The notes under the pieces were generated by a model. It saw only the letters and a list, made by a program, of their open reading frames with translations. It did not search any database and was not told the DNA's origin. Of a stretch of DNA of 19,107 bases, positions 9,426 to 15,394 are shown piece after piece. The position numbers and the translations under genes were made by a program. Each line of letters begins with the position of its first letter. Within the stretch, counting starts at the first letter, position 1. Origin of the DNA: JABWBJ01 sp035646395 (GTDB lineage: Bacteria; Gemmatimonadota; Gemmatimonadetes; Gemmatimonadales; Gemmatimonadaceae); assembly GCA_035646395.1 (NCBI GenBank), contig DASRPK010000020.1, forward strand, positions 1-19,107, read 5' to 3'.

Positions 9426-9547
9426 GAGTTGAAGAGTTGAAGAGTTGATGCGTTGAAGAGTTGAAAAGTAAGAAGCTCGAGGTCGAATAGTTATCGATCT
9501 CGCGACTTAACGCTTCAACTGTTCAACTCTCAACGCATCAACTCTTC
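9426..9547. repeat. AGTTGA-word inverted repeat filling the mdh-moaA gap
   Basis: The arm GAAGAGTTGATGCGTTGA (9439-9456) is a perfect 18-base inverted copy of TCAACGCATCAACTCTTC (9530-9547). Pairing continues inward with one bulge (GAGTTGAA-C/A-AGT), giving about 30 paired bases. A nested stem CGAGGTCGA (9478-9486) with TCGATCTCG (9494-9502), 8 of 9 matching, sits around the loop ATAGTTA. The arms are built from repeated GAGTTGA words (9426-9468). The element ends one base from the moaA stop and begins 7 bases from the mdh start, so it is essentially the whole gap. It could form a long mRNA hairpin. It is not CRISPR-like: there are no unique spacers. Confidence 0.85.
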
Positions 9548-9548
9548 G

Positions 9549-10529
9549 TCAGCCGCCTACCTGCGACAGCGCGCGGAGTCCTCCGACGCGCATCTGCAAC
9601 AAGTCATGCTCCTTCGGCTTGTCGGCCAACGCCTGACGGAACAGAGGCTCGAGCGCTTCACCGCGCCGCAATGGGTCGCGGAGATTCACTTCGTGATCGC
9701 CGTACAGGCAGGTGCGAAGCCGTCCGTCTGCAGTAAGGCGGACCCGGTTGCACGAGCCGCAATACGTGTGAGTCATCGGTGTAATGACTCCCACCGTGCC
9801 GGCAGCTCCGTCGAGACGATAGTACTTCGCCGGCCCATTCCCCTTCGCCGGCCCGCCGTCCGGAGCAAGTACGCCCAGCCTGGCGATGCGCTCGAGAACC
9901 TCGTCGCTCGGGACGACATGATCCCACGTCAACTCGCGAAGATCTCCAACCGGCATCAACTCGATGAACCGCACATGCCAGGGATGGTCGATCGTCAGGC
10001 GCGCAAAATCTTCGACCTCATCGTCGTTCGTGCCGCGAAGCACGACGACGTTGATCTTGAGCGGTGACAAGCCAGCGGTGTCTGCAGCTTTCGCCGCCGC
10101 TATGGGATCGAATCCAAGGTTCCGCCTTGCTATCGCCGCAATGCGATCGGGACGCAGTGAATCGGCGCTCATGTTGACGCGATCCAATCCGGCGTCGCGA
10201 AGCGATGACGCCATCTGGGGAAGCTTCGCGCCATTCGTCGAAAGCGCGATGTCCTCGATTCCGGGAATGCGCTTCAACTGGCGGATCAGCGACTCGAGAT
10301 CCGGCCGGATCGTCGGTTCTCCGCCGGTAATGCGCAGGCGGCGGAGTCCAAGCGGTGCGAGCTGCCTGACGACTTCGGTGATCTCCTCGTACGAGAGGAT
10401 TTCGGCCTTGGGCAACCACTGCAACCCTTCCTGTGGCATGCAGTACACGCACCGGAAGTTGCAGCGATCGGTGACGGAAATGCGGAGGTACTCGATGCTC
10501 CGTCCCCACTGATCCTTCAATACGATCAT
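9549..10529 (-). CDS. moaA: GTP 3',8-cyclase MoaA (molybdenum cofactor step 1)
   Basis: MoaA is the radical-SAM enzyme that converts GTP to 3',8-cyclo-7,8-dihydro-GTP, the first step of molybdenum cofactor synthesis. In its 326 residues the radical-SAM cluster ligands are Cys23-x3-Cys27-x2-Cys30 (RCNFRCVYC), followed by the SAM-binding GGEPTIR at 69-75. The C-terminal substrate-binding 4Fe-4S motif is Cys257-x2-Cys260-x13-Cys274 (CGSCNRVRL). The protein ends in Gly-Gly, the functional C-terminal tail of MoaA. The ATG at 10529 overlaps the moaE stop as ATGA, which decides the start over a longer reading from 10568. Its MoaC partner is not in the window. Confidence 0.97.
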   Translation of the reverse strand: MIVLKDQWGRSIEYLRISVTDRCNFRCVYCMPQEGLQWLPKAEILSYEEITEVVRQLAPLGLRRLRITGGEPTIRPDLESLIRQLKRIPGIEDIALSTNGAKLPQMASSLRDAGLDRVNMSADSLRPDRIAAIARRNLGFDPIAAAKAADTAGLSPLKINVVVLRGTNDDEVEDFARLTIDHPWHVRFIELMPVGDLRELTWDHVVPSDEVLERIARLGVLAPDGGPAKGNGPAKYYRLDGAAGTVGVITPMTHTYCGSCNRVRLTADGRLRTCLYGDHEVNLRDPLRRGEALEPLFRQALADKPKEHDLLQMRVGGLRALSQVGG

Positions 10530-10966
10530 GGCGCCGCCTCGGCGGGACGTCGCAACGGATCGACCCACTCACTCGTGCCGTCGAGATAATGCTCACGCTT
10601 CCAGATTGGCACGCGGCGCTTCAACTCCTCGATGACATAACGATTCGCTTCGAGGGCAGCGGCGCGATGTGGGTGTGAGCACGCGATCGCCACACTGGTC
10701 TCTCCGACACTCAGCGTGCCGACGCGATGTTCGAGCGCGATCGCAACGCCCGAAAAGCGTGACCCGGCCTCGCTCACGATACGCTGCATTTCGGCGACGG
10801 CCATCGCGTCGTATGCCGAGTAGTCGATCCCGTTGACTGGCCTTCCCTCATTCGAGTTTCGCACCGTTCCGAGGAAAAGCACGATCGCGCCGCGGTCGTC
10901 AGCGGCCACTTCACGTATGAGTGAGGTGCTGTCGATCGGTTGGGTAGTGAGTCGCGCCGTGCTCAT
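10526..10966 (-). CDS. moaE: Molybdopterin synthase catalytic subunit MoaE
   Basis: MoaE, with thiocarboxylated MoaD, inserts the dithiolene sulfurs into cyclic pyranopterin monophosphate to make molybdopterin. The 146-residue protein has FLGTVRN at 31-37, RVGTLSVGETSVAIACSHPH at 81-100 and the active-site stretch LKRRVPIWKRE at 115-125. Lys116 and Lys123 there keep the spacing of the essential lysines of E. coli MoaE. SEWV is at 132-135. It overlaps moaD upstream and moaA downstream by four bases each (ATGA), so the three genes are translated as a tight set. Confidence 0.97.
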   Translation of the reverse strand: MSTARLTTQPIDSTSLIREVAADDRGAIVLFLGTVRNSNEGRPVNGIDYSAYDAMAVAEMQRIVSEAGSRFSGVAIALEHRVGTLSVGETSVAIACSHPHRAAALEANRYVIEELKRRVPIWKREHYLDGTSEWVDPLRRPAEAAP

Positions 10967-11205
10967 CCGCCTGCGACCGGAGGAATGATTGCAACTTCGT
11001 CACCGGCACGAACGACCGCCGCCGACGTCGAATAAGCCGCGTTCAGCGCAAGCAACGGAGCCGGCGGAAGAGCGCGTCCTCCGGCCATTTCGCGCACGCG
11101 TGAGACGACGTCGCCAACTACCGATCCATCATCGAGTTCTAGCGTCAACTCGTTTTGACCGACGGCGTCAGCGTACGATGCGAAGAGCAGAACTCGCACG
11201 GTCAT
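10963..11205 (-). CDS. moaD: Molybdopterin synthase sulfur-carrier subunit MoaD
   Basis: MoaD is the ubiquitin-fold sulfur carrier of molybdopterin synthase. Its C-terminal Gly is adenylated and thiocarboxylated, then donates sulfur in the MoaD-MoaE complex. The 80-residue protein begins MTVRVLLFAS and ends IIPPVAGG, with the required terminal Gly-Gly. Its stop overlaps the moaE start as ATGA. The ATG at 11205 is preferred over an in-frame TTG at 11214. There is no Shine-Dalgarno sequence, and a TATATT box ends 7 bases before the ATG, so a leaderless mRNA is possible. It is the first gene of moaD-moaE-moaA and probably mdh. Confidence 0.95.
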   Translation of the reverse strand: MTVRVLLFASYADAVGQNELTLELDDGSVVGDVVSRVREMAGGRALPPAPLLALNAAYSTSAAVVRAGDEVAIIPPVAGG

Positions 11206-11212
11206 GTCAGTC

Positions 11213-11218
11213 AATATA
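11213..11218 (-). promoter_or_regulatory. -10-like box directly upstream of moaD
   Basis: TATATT on the minus strand (11218-11213), followed by seven bases and then the moaD ATG. This is the spacing expected if transcription starts at or near the A of the start codon. The promoter must lie in the roughly 45 bases between here and the HU terminator, which makes this box the best candidate. No good -35 hexamer is seen (CAGGGA at a 17-base spacer), so the call is tentative. Confidence 0.35.
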
Positions 11219-11250
11219 CGGATGTTGCCGGTTATTCCCTGCTAGCGGAC

Positions 11251-11287
11251 TAAGCAGAAAAGAAAGGCCCCGGTTTTCACCGGGGCC
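11251..11287 (-). terminator. Intrinsic terminator of the HU-family gene
   Basis: Read on the minus strand: stem GGCCCCGG, loop TGAAAA, stem CCGGGGCC (11287-11266), then TTTCTTTTC (11265-11257). It lies 20 bases after the stop of the HU-family gene. The plus-strand side has no T-run, so it acts only on the minus strand, separating the HU gene from moaD. Confidence 0.92.
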
Positions 11288-11306
11288 GCGTCGTTGTGCG
11301 TGGACT

Positions 11307-11624
11307 TTACTCCGGAACCGCAGGCGGAACGAGATCCGCAACCATCGCACGCAGCTCTTTCGATGGCTTGAAAACGGGAACTGGGCGCGCGGAAACCTCT
11401 ACAGGAGAACCAGTTCGGGGATTGCGAGCCATTCTTGTCTTGCGATGGCGGATCTTGAACGTACCGAAGCCACGCACTTCGATGTTCTTCTGCTGTTGGA
11501 GCGCTTCCTTGATCGCGTCCAGAAAGGCGTCAACGACCCTAGCGCAGTCCTTCTTAGAGATCATCGGCCCTGCAGTCTTGGCGATCTGCTCGGTGACGTG
11601 CTCGACGAGGTCTGCTTTGGTCAT
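11307..11624 (-). CDS. HU/IHF-family DNA-binding protein
   Basis: A small nucleoid protein that bends and compacts DNA as a dimer. The 105-residue protein has the helical dimerisation region MTKADLVEHVTEQI, the core GFGTFKIRHRK at 53-63 and the beta-arm RNPRTGSPVEV at 67-77, with the intercalating Pro of the NPRTG tip. VFKPSKELR follows at about 84-92. An extra C-terminal tail of about ten residues (MVADLVPPAVPE) has Pro and acidic residues. The ATG at 11624 has an AGAGG ribosome site 7 bases upstream and is preferred over an in-frame GTG at 11657, which falls in the leader hairpin. It is monocistronic, with a near-consensus promoter and its own terminator. HU versus IHF-type cannot be decided, so no symbol is given. 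Confidence 0.93.
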   Translation of the reverse strand: MTKADLVEHVTEQIAKTAGPMISKKDCARVVDAFLDAIKEALQQQKNIEVRGFGTFKIRHRKTRMARNPRTGSPVEVSARPVPVFKPSKELRAMVADLVPPAVPE

Positions 11625-11645
11625 TGCTTGGCCTCTACGAAGAAC

Positions 11646-11663
11646 CGGGGTGAACACACCCCG
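11646..11663 (-). promoter_or_regulatory. Hairpin in the 5' leader of the HU-family gene
   Basis: CGGGGTG-TGTT-CACCCCG on the minus strand, a perfect 7-bp GC-rich stem with a 4-base loop. It lies between the predicted transcript start (about 11668) and the AGAGG ribosome site. It is followed by GTTCTTCG, not a T-run, so it is probably not a terminator. It could set translation efficiency or mRNA stability, or serve as a binding site for feedback control. Confidence 0.45.
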
Positions 11664-11674
11664 AACTGCGACCG

Positions 11675-11703
11675 AACTTAGGACGTTAATTATTGCGTGT
11701 CAA
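11675..11703 (-). promoter_or_regulatory. Promoter of the HU-family gene, overlapping the carA stop
   Basis: A perfect -35 hexamer TTGACA (11703-11698), an exact 17-base AT-rich spacer and TAAGTT as -10 (11680-11675, TA...T pattern). The TTGACA shares bases with the carA TGA stop codon (11702-11700). This is the best promoter match in the window and fits a strongly expressed nucleoid-protein gene. A transcript start near 11668 gives a leader of about 44 bases. Confidence 0.7.
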
Positions 11704-12836
11704 GCGGTTGGCTCACCTTGACCAACGTCGCTTCTCACGGCTTTCATGAACTCCGTGAAGTGAGGACGGGCGTCGTGAGGGCCCGGGGCGGCCTCGGGAT
11801 GGTACTGAACCGCGAACACTGGCAGGCTCTTGTGTTTCAATCCTTCCACCGTCCCGTCGTTCAGATTCAGGTGGGTAACCTCGAGGTCGGGTGCGCCCGG
11901 AATCCGCGTCGGATCCTCCTGATCCCCTGAAACCGCGAATCCATGGTTTTGGGAGGTGATCAGGACCTTGCCCGTGGCCAGGTCTTTCACCGGGTGATTC
12001 CCGCCCCGATGTCCGTAGGGAAGCTTTTCGGTCGACCCACCGAAGCTGAGGGCGATGAGCTGGTGCCCGAGGCAAATTCCGAAAACAGGGACCTCACTTT
12101 CGGCGATGGTGCGGATGGTCTCCGGCGCGTATGAAACGGCGGCGGGATCTCCGGGACCGTTCGAGAAGAAGACTCCGTCAGGTTCGAGGTCGAGAGTTTT
12201 TTCGGCGGGAGTGGTCGCCGGAACAACGGTCACGCGACAGCCCTGCTCTTCGAAGAGGCGAAGGATGTTTCGCTTGATGCCGTAGTCATACGCGACAATG
12301 TGATACGGCGCGTTTCGTGAACCCCACTCGTAAGGCGCGTCGGTGGTGACGGTACTGGCGAGGTCCAACCCCTCCATGCTCGGACACGCATCGAGCGCGG
12401 CCCGCGCGGCATCGGACGGAGACTCTCCGGCATCGACCACACCACGCATAACGCCAGCCGAGCGCAGGTGGCGCGTGAGCTGCCGCGTGTCGACGCCTTC
12501 CAGGACCGGAACACCCGCCCTGCCTAACCAGGAGGCCAGGTCGCCTTCGGCGCGCCAGTTCGAGTAGTGGCGTGATAATTCGCGGACGATGACGCCCGCG
12601 ACCTGCGGCCGGGCCGACTCGGGATCTTCGGCGTTAATCCCGTAGTTGCCGATCATGGGAGCTGTCATCACCACGATCTGCCCACGGTAGGACGGATCGG
12701 TGAAAACTTCCTGGTAGCCCGTCATGTTCGTCGTGAACACGACTTCAGCGACGGTCTGGGGCGCCTCGGAAACAAGCGAGCCGCGAAAAAGGGTTCCATC
12801 CTCGAGGAGGAGGAACCCTGGTCGGCGATCAGTCAT
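11700..12836 (-). CDS. carA: Carbamoyl-phosphate synthase small (glutaminase) subunit
   Basis: CarA hydrolyses glutamine and channels ammonia to CarB for carbamoyl phosphate, used in pyrimidine and arginine synthesis. The 378-residue protein has the N-terminal CPSase small domain (LLEDGTLFRG, VVFTTNMTGYQE at 32-43, GVDTRQLTRHLR at 114-125). The C-terminal class I glutamine amidotransferase domain contains SNGPGDP at 235-241 and GICLGHQL with nucleophile Cys255. His346 and Glu348 in QYHPEA complete the triad. The ATG at 12836 is taken because an upstream in-frame extension to 12971 is Arg-rich, nonconserved and would overlap secG. It starts 13 bases after the secG stop. carB is not next to it; what follows is the HU gene. 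Confidence 0.97.
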   Translation of the reverse strand: MTDRRPGFLLLEDGTLFRGSLVSEAPQTVAEVVFTTNMTGYQEVFTDPSYRGQIVVMTAPMIGNYGINAEDPESARPQVAGVIVRELSRHYSNWRAEGDLASWLGRAGVPVLEGVDTRQLTRHLRSAGVMRGVVDAGESPSDAARAALDACPSMEGLDLASTVTTDAPYEWGSRNAPYHIVAYDYGIKRNILRLFEEQGCRVTVVPATTPAEKTLDLEPDGVFFSNGPGDPAAVSYAPETIRTIAESEVPVFGICLGHQLIALSFGGSTEKLPYGHRGGNHPVKDLATGKVLITSQNHGFAVSGDQEDPTRIPGAPDLEVTHLNLNDGTVEGLKHKSLPVFAVQYHPEAAPGPHDARPHFTEFMKAVRSDVGQGEPTA

Positions 12837-12849
12837 TTCGCTCACTGCG

Positions 12850-13209
12850 TTACTTCTTCTCGCTTCCGGTTGGTGGCGGATTCTGCGGCGGCGGAGTTGT
12901 GACCGGCGGCGGAGCCGTAACCGGAGGTGGCGTGCGACCAAGTCCCTGATCGAGAATGGACGTCGGGGCACGACCGCGCGTGGACATCAGCTGCAGGACA
13001 AAGGCGATGCCGAGGAACAGGCCGCCGGCCCACCACGCGATCTTGGTCAGTACGTTGCCGGCCTGACGAGTACCGATGAAGGAATCGGCCGCGGTGGAAA
13101 CGCCGCCAAACGAAGCAGCGAGCCCGCCGCCCTTGGCGGCTTGCATCAACACCGCCGCCACCAGGACGAGAGCGTCAATAATCAGGAGAACCAGCAGGAG
13201 CGTGTACAT
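12850..13209 (-). CDS. secG: Protein translocase subunit SecG
   Basis: SecG is the small non-essential subunit of the SecYEG channel that aids SecA-driven export. The 119-residue protein has two membrane segments, residues 2-23 and about 54-73, joined by the conserved cytoplasmic loop LMQAAKGGGLAASFGG (21-36). It then has an unusually long tail of about 40 residues with repeated PPPVT/PPPQNPPP runs and a basic end. Length is at the upper end for the family because of that tail. No good ribosome site is seen before the ATG at 13209. The 66-base gap from tpiA has no evident terminator. The tpiA-secG neighbourhood is common in bacteria and supports the call. Confidence 0.93.
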   Translation of the reverse strand: MYTLLLVLLIIDALVLVAAVLMQAAKGGGLAASFGGVSTAADSFIGTRQAGNVLTKIAWWAGGLFLGIAFVLQLMSTRGRAPTSILDQGLGRTPPPVTAPPPVTTPPPQNPPPTGSEKK

Positions 13210-13275
13210 TCGACTGAGAATCCGCGTGAGTCGTTGAGAGCTAAGCTCCCAAAACTAACTGACTTACGCGTCGAA

Positions 13276-14025
13276 TCAAGCTCGCACTATGGAGGACCAG
13301 GCCTCTGGATCGAGGCTGGCGCCTCCAACCAGCAGTCCTTCGACTTCGGGCGCACCCAATAACTGGGCCGCATTCCCCCGATTCACGCTGCCGCCGTAGA
13401 GGATGGGAATAGCGGAGTACCGTTCCGGCGCCATCAGCTTCAGCTCGTAGCGGATGAGCCGATGAACACGCGACGCGTCGTCAGGCGTGGCGTTTTTTCC
13501 GGTTCCGATTGCCCACACCGGCTCGTACGCGATGAGGACGTGCGGAATCTGCGACGGCTCTATGCCGGAAAGGCCGGCACGAAGTTGCCGGAGGACGACG
13601 ATATCGGTTTCGCCCGACTCCCGCTCCTCGAGTTTTTCCCCGACGCACAAAATCGGAGTCAGTCCGGCGCGGAAAGAGGCGACGACTTTTTTCCCCGTCT
13701 CCTCATCCGACTCGTCGAACACATGGCGACGTTCGGAGTGTCCGACGAGCGCGTAATGGGCACCAGCGTCTCGTGCCATCGACCCCGAGATCTCCCCTGT
13801 AAACGCACCCTTCGCTTCCCAATGGATGTTCTGCACGCCGACGCGAATGTCGGATCGGCTCTTCAGTCCCTCGACCACCGCGGCGAGTGCAATGCTCGAT
13901 GGGAAGAGGATGACCTGACGATCGGAATGGCGCGGGTAGTACTGGAGGAAGGAGAGGAGGAACTCACGGGCATCGGTGGGCCCATGATTCATTTTCCAAT
14001 TCGCGGCGAAGATCGGTCTGGACAT
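13276..14025 (-). CDS. tpiA: Triosephosphate isomerase
   Basis: TpiA interconverts dihydroxyacetone phosphate and glyceraldehyde 3-phosphate in glycolysis and gluconeogenesis. The 249-residue TIM barrel has Asn9/Lys11 in AANWKMN, the electrophile His96 in VGHSERR and the catalytic base Glu168 in AYEPVWAIGTG. The mobile loop follows it, and the phosphate-binding YGGSVNRGN and GLLVGGASL are near the C-terminus. All key residues are present and the length is standard. The ATG at 14025 lies three bases after the pgk stop, so pgk and tpiA are coupled in one transcript, with secG downstream. Confidence 0.98.
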   Translation of the reverse strand: MSRPIFAANWKMNHGPTDAREFLLSFLQYYPRHSDRQVILFPSSIALAAVVEGLKSRSDIRVGVQNIHWEAKGAFTGEISGSMARDAGAHYALVGHSERRHVFDESDEETGKKVVASFRAGLTPILCVGEKLEERESGETDIVVLRQLRAGLSGIEPSQIPHVLIAYEPVWAIGTGKNATPDDASRVHRLIRYELKLMAPERYSAIPILYGGSVNRGNAAQLLGAPEVEGLLVGGASLDPEAWSSIVRA

Positions 14026-14028
14026 GCC

Positions 14029-15225
14029 TCAACGGTCGTCTAATGCCGCGACGCCCGGAAGGACCTTCCCTTCAAGAAACTCCAGCGAAGCACCCCCGCC
14101 GGTCGAAACATGGCTCATCTCCGATTCGAGTCCGGCCTCGGCGACAGCGGCAGCAGAGTCGCCACCGCCGACGATGGTCACCGCTCCCTTCTTCGTCGCG
14201 GCCGCCATCGCCGTCGCGACGGCGCGTGTGCCCTTGTCGAACGGCGGCGTTTCGAACACGCCCATGGGACCATTCCAGAGGATGGTCTTCGCGGTCGCGA
14301 TGGCGCGTCCGAACGATTCCGCGGTATCGGGTCCGATGTCGAACATCGCCATGTCCGGCGGAATCGCGTCGCGATGGACGACGCGAGGTTTCCCGGGATT
14401 CTCGAGGCTGGCGCCAACCACGGCGTCGTGAGGAAGCGTTAGGCGGAATTGTGCACGGTCGAGCAATTCACGGGCGAGCTCGACGCGATCCGGCTCCACC
14501 AGCGACTTCCCGGTTTCGAGGTCCATCGCGCGATAAAAGGTGCACGCCATCGCCCCGCCAATCAGCAGCCCATCAACCTTTGGCAGCAGCGCCTCGATCA
14601 CGTCGATCTTGCCCGAGACCTTGGCTCCTCCAAGGATCGCAATGAACGGCCGCTTCGGTTGAGTGACGGCCTGTCCGAGATAGTCCAACTCCTTCTGCAT
14701 CAGGAAGCCGGCGACGGCCGGCCGAAGCAGCGCGGCGACGCCGGCGGTGGAGGCGTGCGCGCGATGCGCCGACCCGAACGCGTCATTCACATACACATCA
14801 CCAAGCGCCGCAAACTGCGCTGCAAGCGCCGGGTCATTCTTTTCCTCGCCGGCGTGAAAGCGCGTGTTCTCGAGCACGAGGATGGCGCCTTCTCCTAGGG
14901 CTTTCGTTGCCGCGACGGTTGCGTCTCCGGACGACTCGGCGTGGAATGAGACTGGATATTTCGTGAGGCTCGCAAGATGGCGCGCCACCGGCGCCATCGA
15001 ATACTTCGGATCGGGACCTCCCTGGGGACGGCCGAGGTGGGAAAACAGCACCACGCGTGCACCGCGCTGACAGAGATACTCAATCGTCGGCAGGGCGGCG
15101 CGCATCCGCGTGTCGTCGCCAACGGAGCCGTCGTCGGTGAGGGGGACGTTGAAGTCGACGCGGGTGAGGGTGCGGCGGCCCCGTAGCACTGACTCCGGGA
15201 GGTCGCTTACTGACTTTTTCTGCAC
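14029..15225 (-). CDS. pgk: Phosphoglycerate kinase
   Basis: Pgk transfers phosphate from 1,3-bisphosphoglycerate to ADP, the first ATP-yielding step of glycolysis. The 398-residue protein has the N-terminal substrate-binding signature TRVDFNVPL at about 21-29, SHLGRPQG at 62-69 and ENTRFHAGEEKND. In the C-terminal nucleotide domain it has LNGPMG-like LWNGPMGVFE and GGGDSAAAV. The start is taken as GTG at 15225 (QKKSVSDL follows), since family proteins begin with a similar K-SV-DL stretch. A longer frame to 15363 would translate the intergenic inverted repeat and is rejected. No Shine-Dalgarno sequence precedes it; the arm of the GTGGGA repeat element starts 12 bases upstream. Confidence 0.96.
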   Translation of the reverse strand: MQKKSVSDLPESVLRGRRTLTRVDFNVPLTDDGSVGDDTRMRAALPTIEYLCQRGARVVLFSHLGRPQGGPDPKYSMAPVARHLASLTKYPVSFHAESSGDATVAATKALGEGAILVLENTRFHAGEEKNDPALAAQFAALGDVYVNDAFGSAHRAHASTAGVAALLRPAVAGFLMQKELDYLGQAVTQPKRPFIAILGGAKVSGKIDVIEALLPKVDGLLIGGAMACTFYRAMDLETGKSLVEPDRVELARELLDRAQFRLTLPHDAVVGASLENPGKPRVVHRDAIPPDMAMFDIGPDTAESFGRAIATAKTILWNGPMGVFETPPFDKGTRAVATAMAAATKKGAVTIVGGGDSAAAVAEAGLESEMSHVSTGGGASLEFLEGKVLPGVAALDDR

Positions 15226-15237
15226 TCGAAGGTGGAC

Positions 15238-15381
15238 GTGGGAGGTGGGATGTGGGAGGAACCGGATTTGAAAATGGGTGGACGCTGTGAGTTGGATGGT
15301 TCCAGCGCTTTTCGGAAGGAAGCGGCGGAACCCGTGACTGATCTGGGTCCTCCCACATCCCACATCTCACATCTCCCATCC
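15238..15381. repeat. GTGGGA-word inverted repeat filling the gap-pgk gap
   Basis: GTGGGATGTGGGAGGA (15245-15260) is a perfect 16-base inverted copy of TCCTCCCACATCCCAC (15348-15363). Pairing extends outward with 5 of 7 matches (15238-15244 with 15364-15370). The right arm carries further degenerate words to about 15381. Both arms are made of GTGGGA/GTGAGA words. About 87 bases lie between the arms. The element runs from 12 bases before the pgk start to about 13 bases from the gap stop. In the transcript the purine arm comes first and the pyrimidine arm ends next to the pgk start, the same polarity as the mdh-moaA element. Confidence 0.85.
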
Positions 15382-15394
15382 AGGTCTTAGCGCT

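Noticed and set aside
9426..9547. CRISPR array or tandem-repeat locus between moaA and mdh
   Set aside because: Repeat words are 6-9 bases without regular spacers, and the two halves are inverted rather than direct. No cas gene is present.
10637..12456. CATAACG-type near matches to the GCCTAAC word (for example GCATAACGC at 12446-12454)
   Set aside because: They differ at a core position and occur at a rate not obviously above chance, so they were not counted.
15226..15363. N-terminal extension of pgk by 46 residues
   Set aside because: It would translate the GTGGGA inverted repeat. Family proteins begin at the K-SV-DL stretch just after the GTG at 15225.
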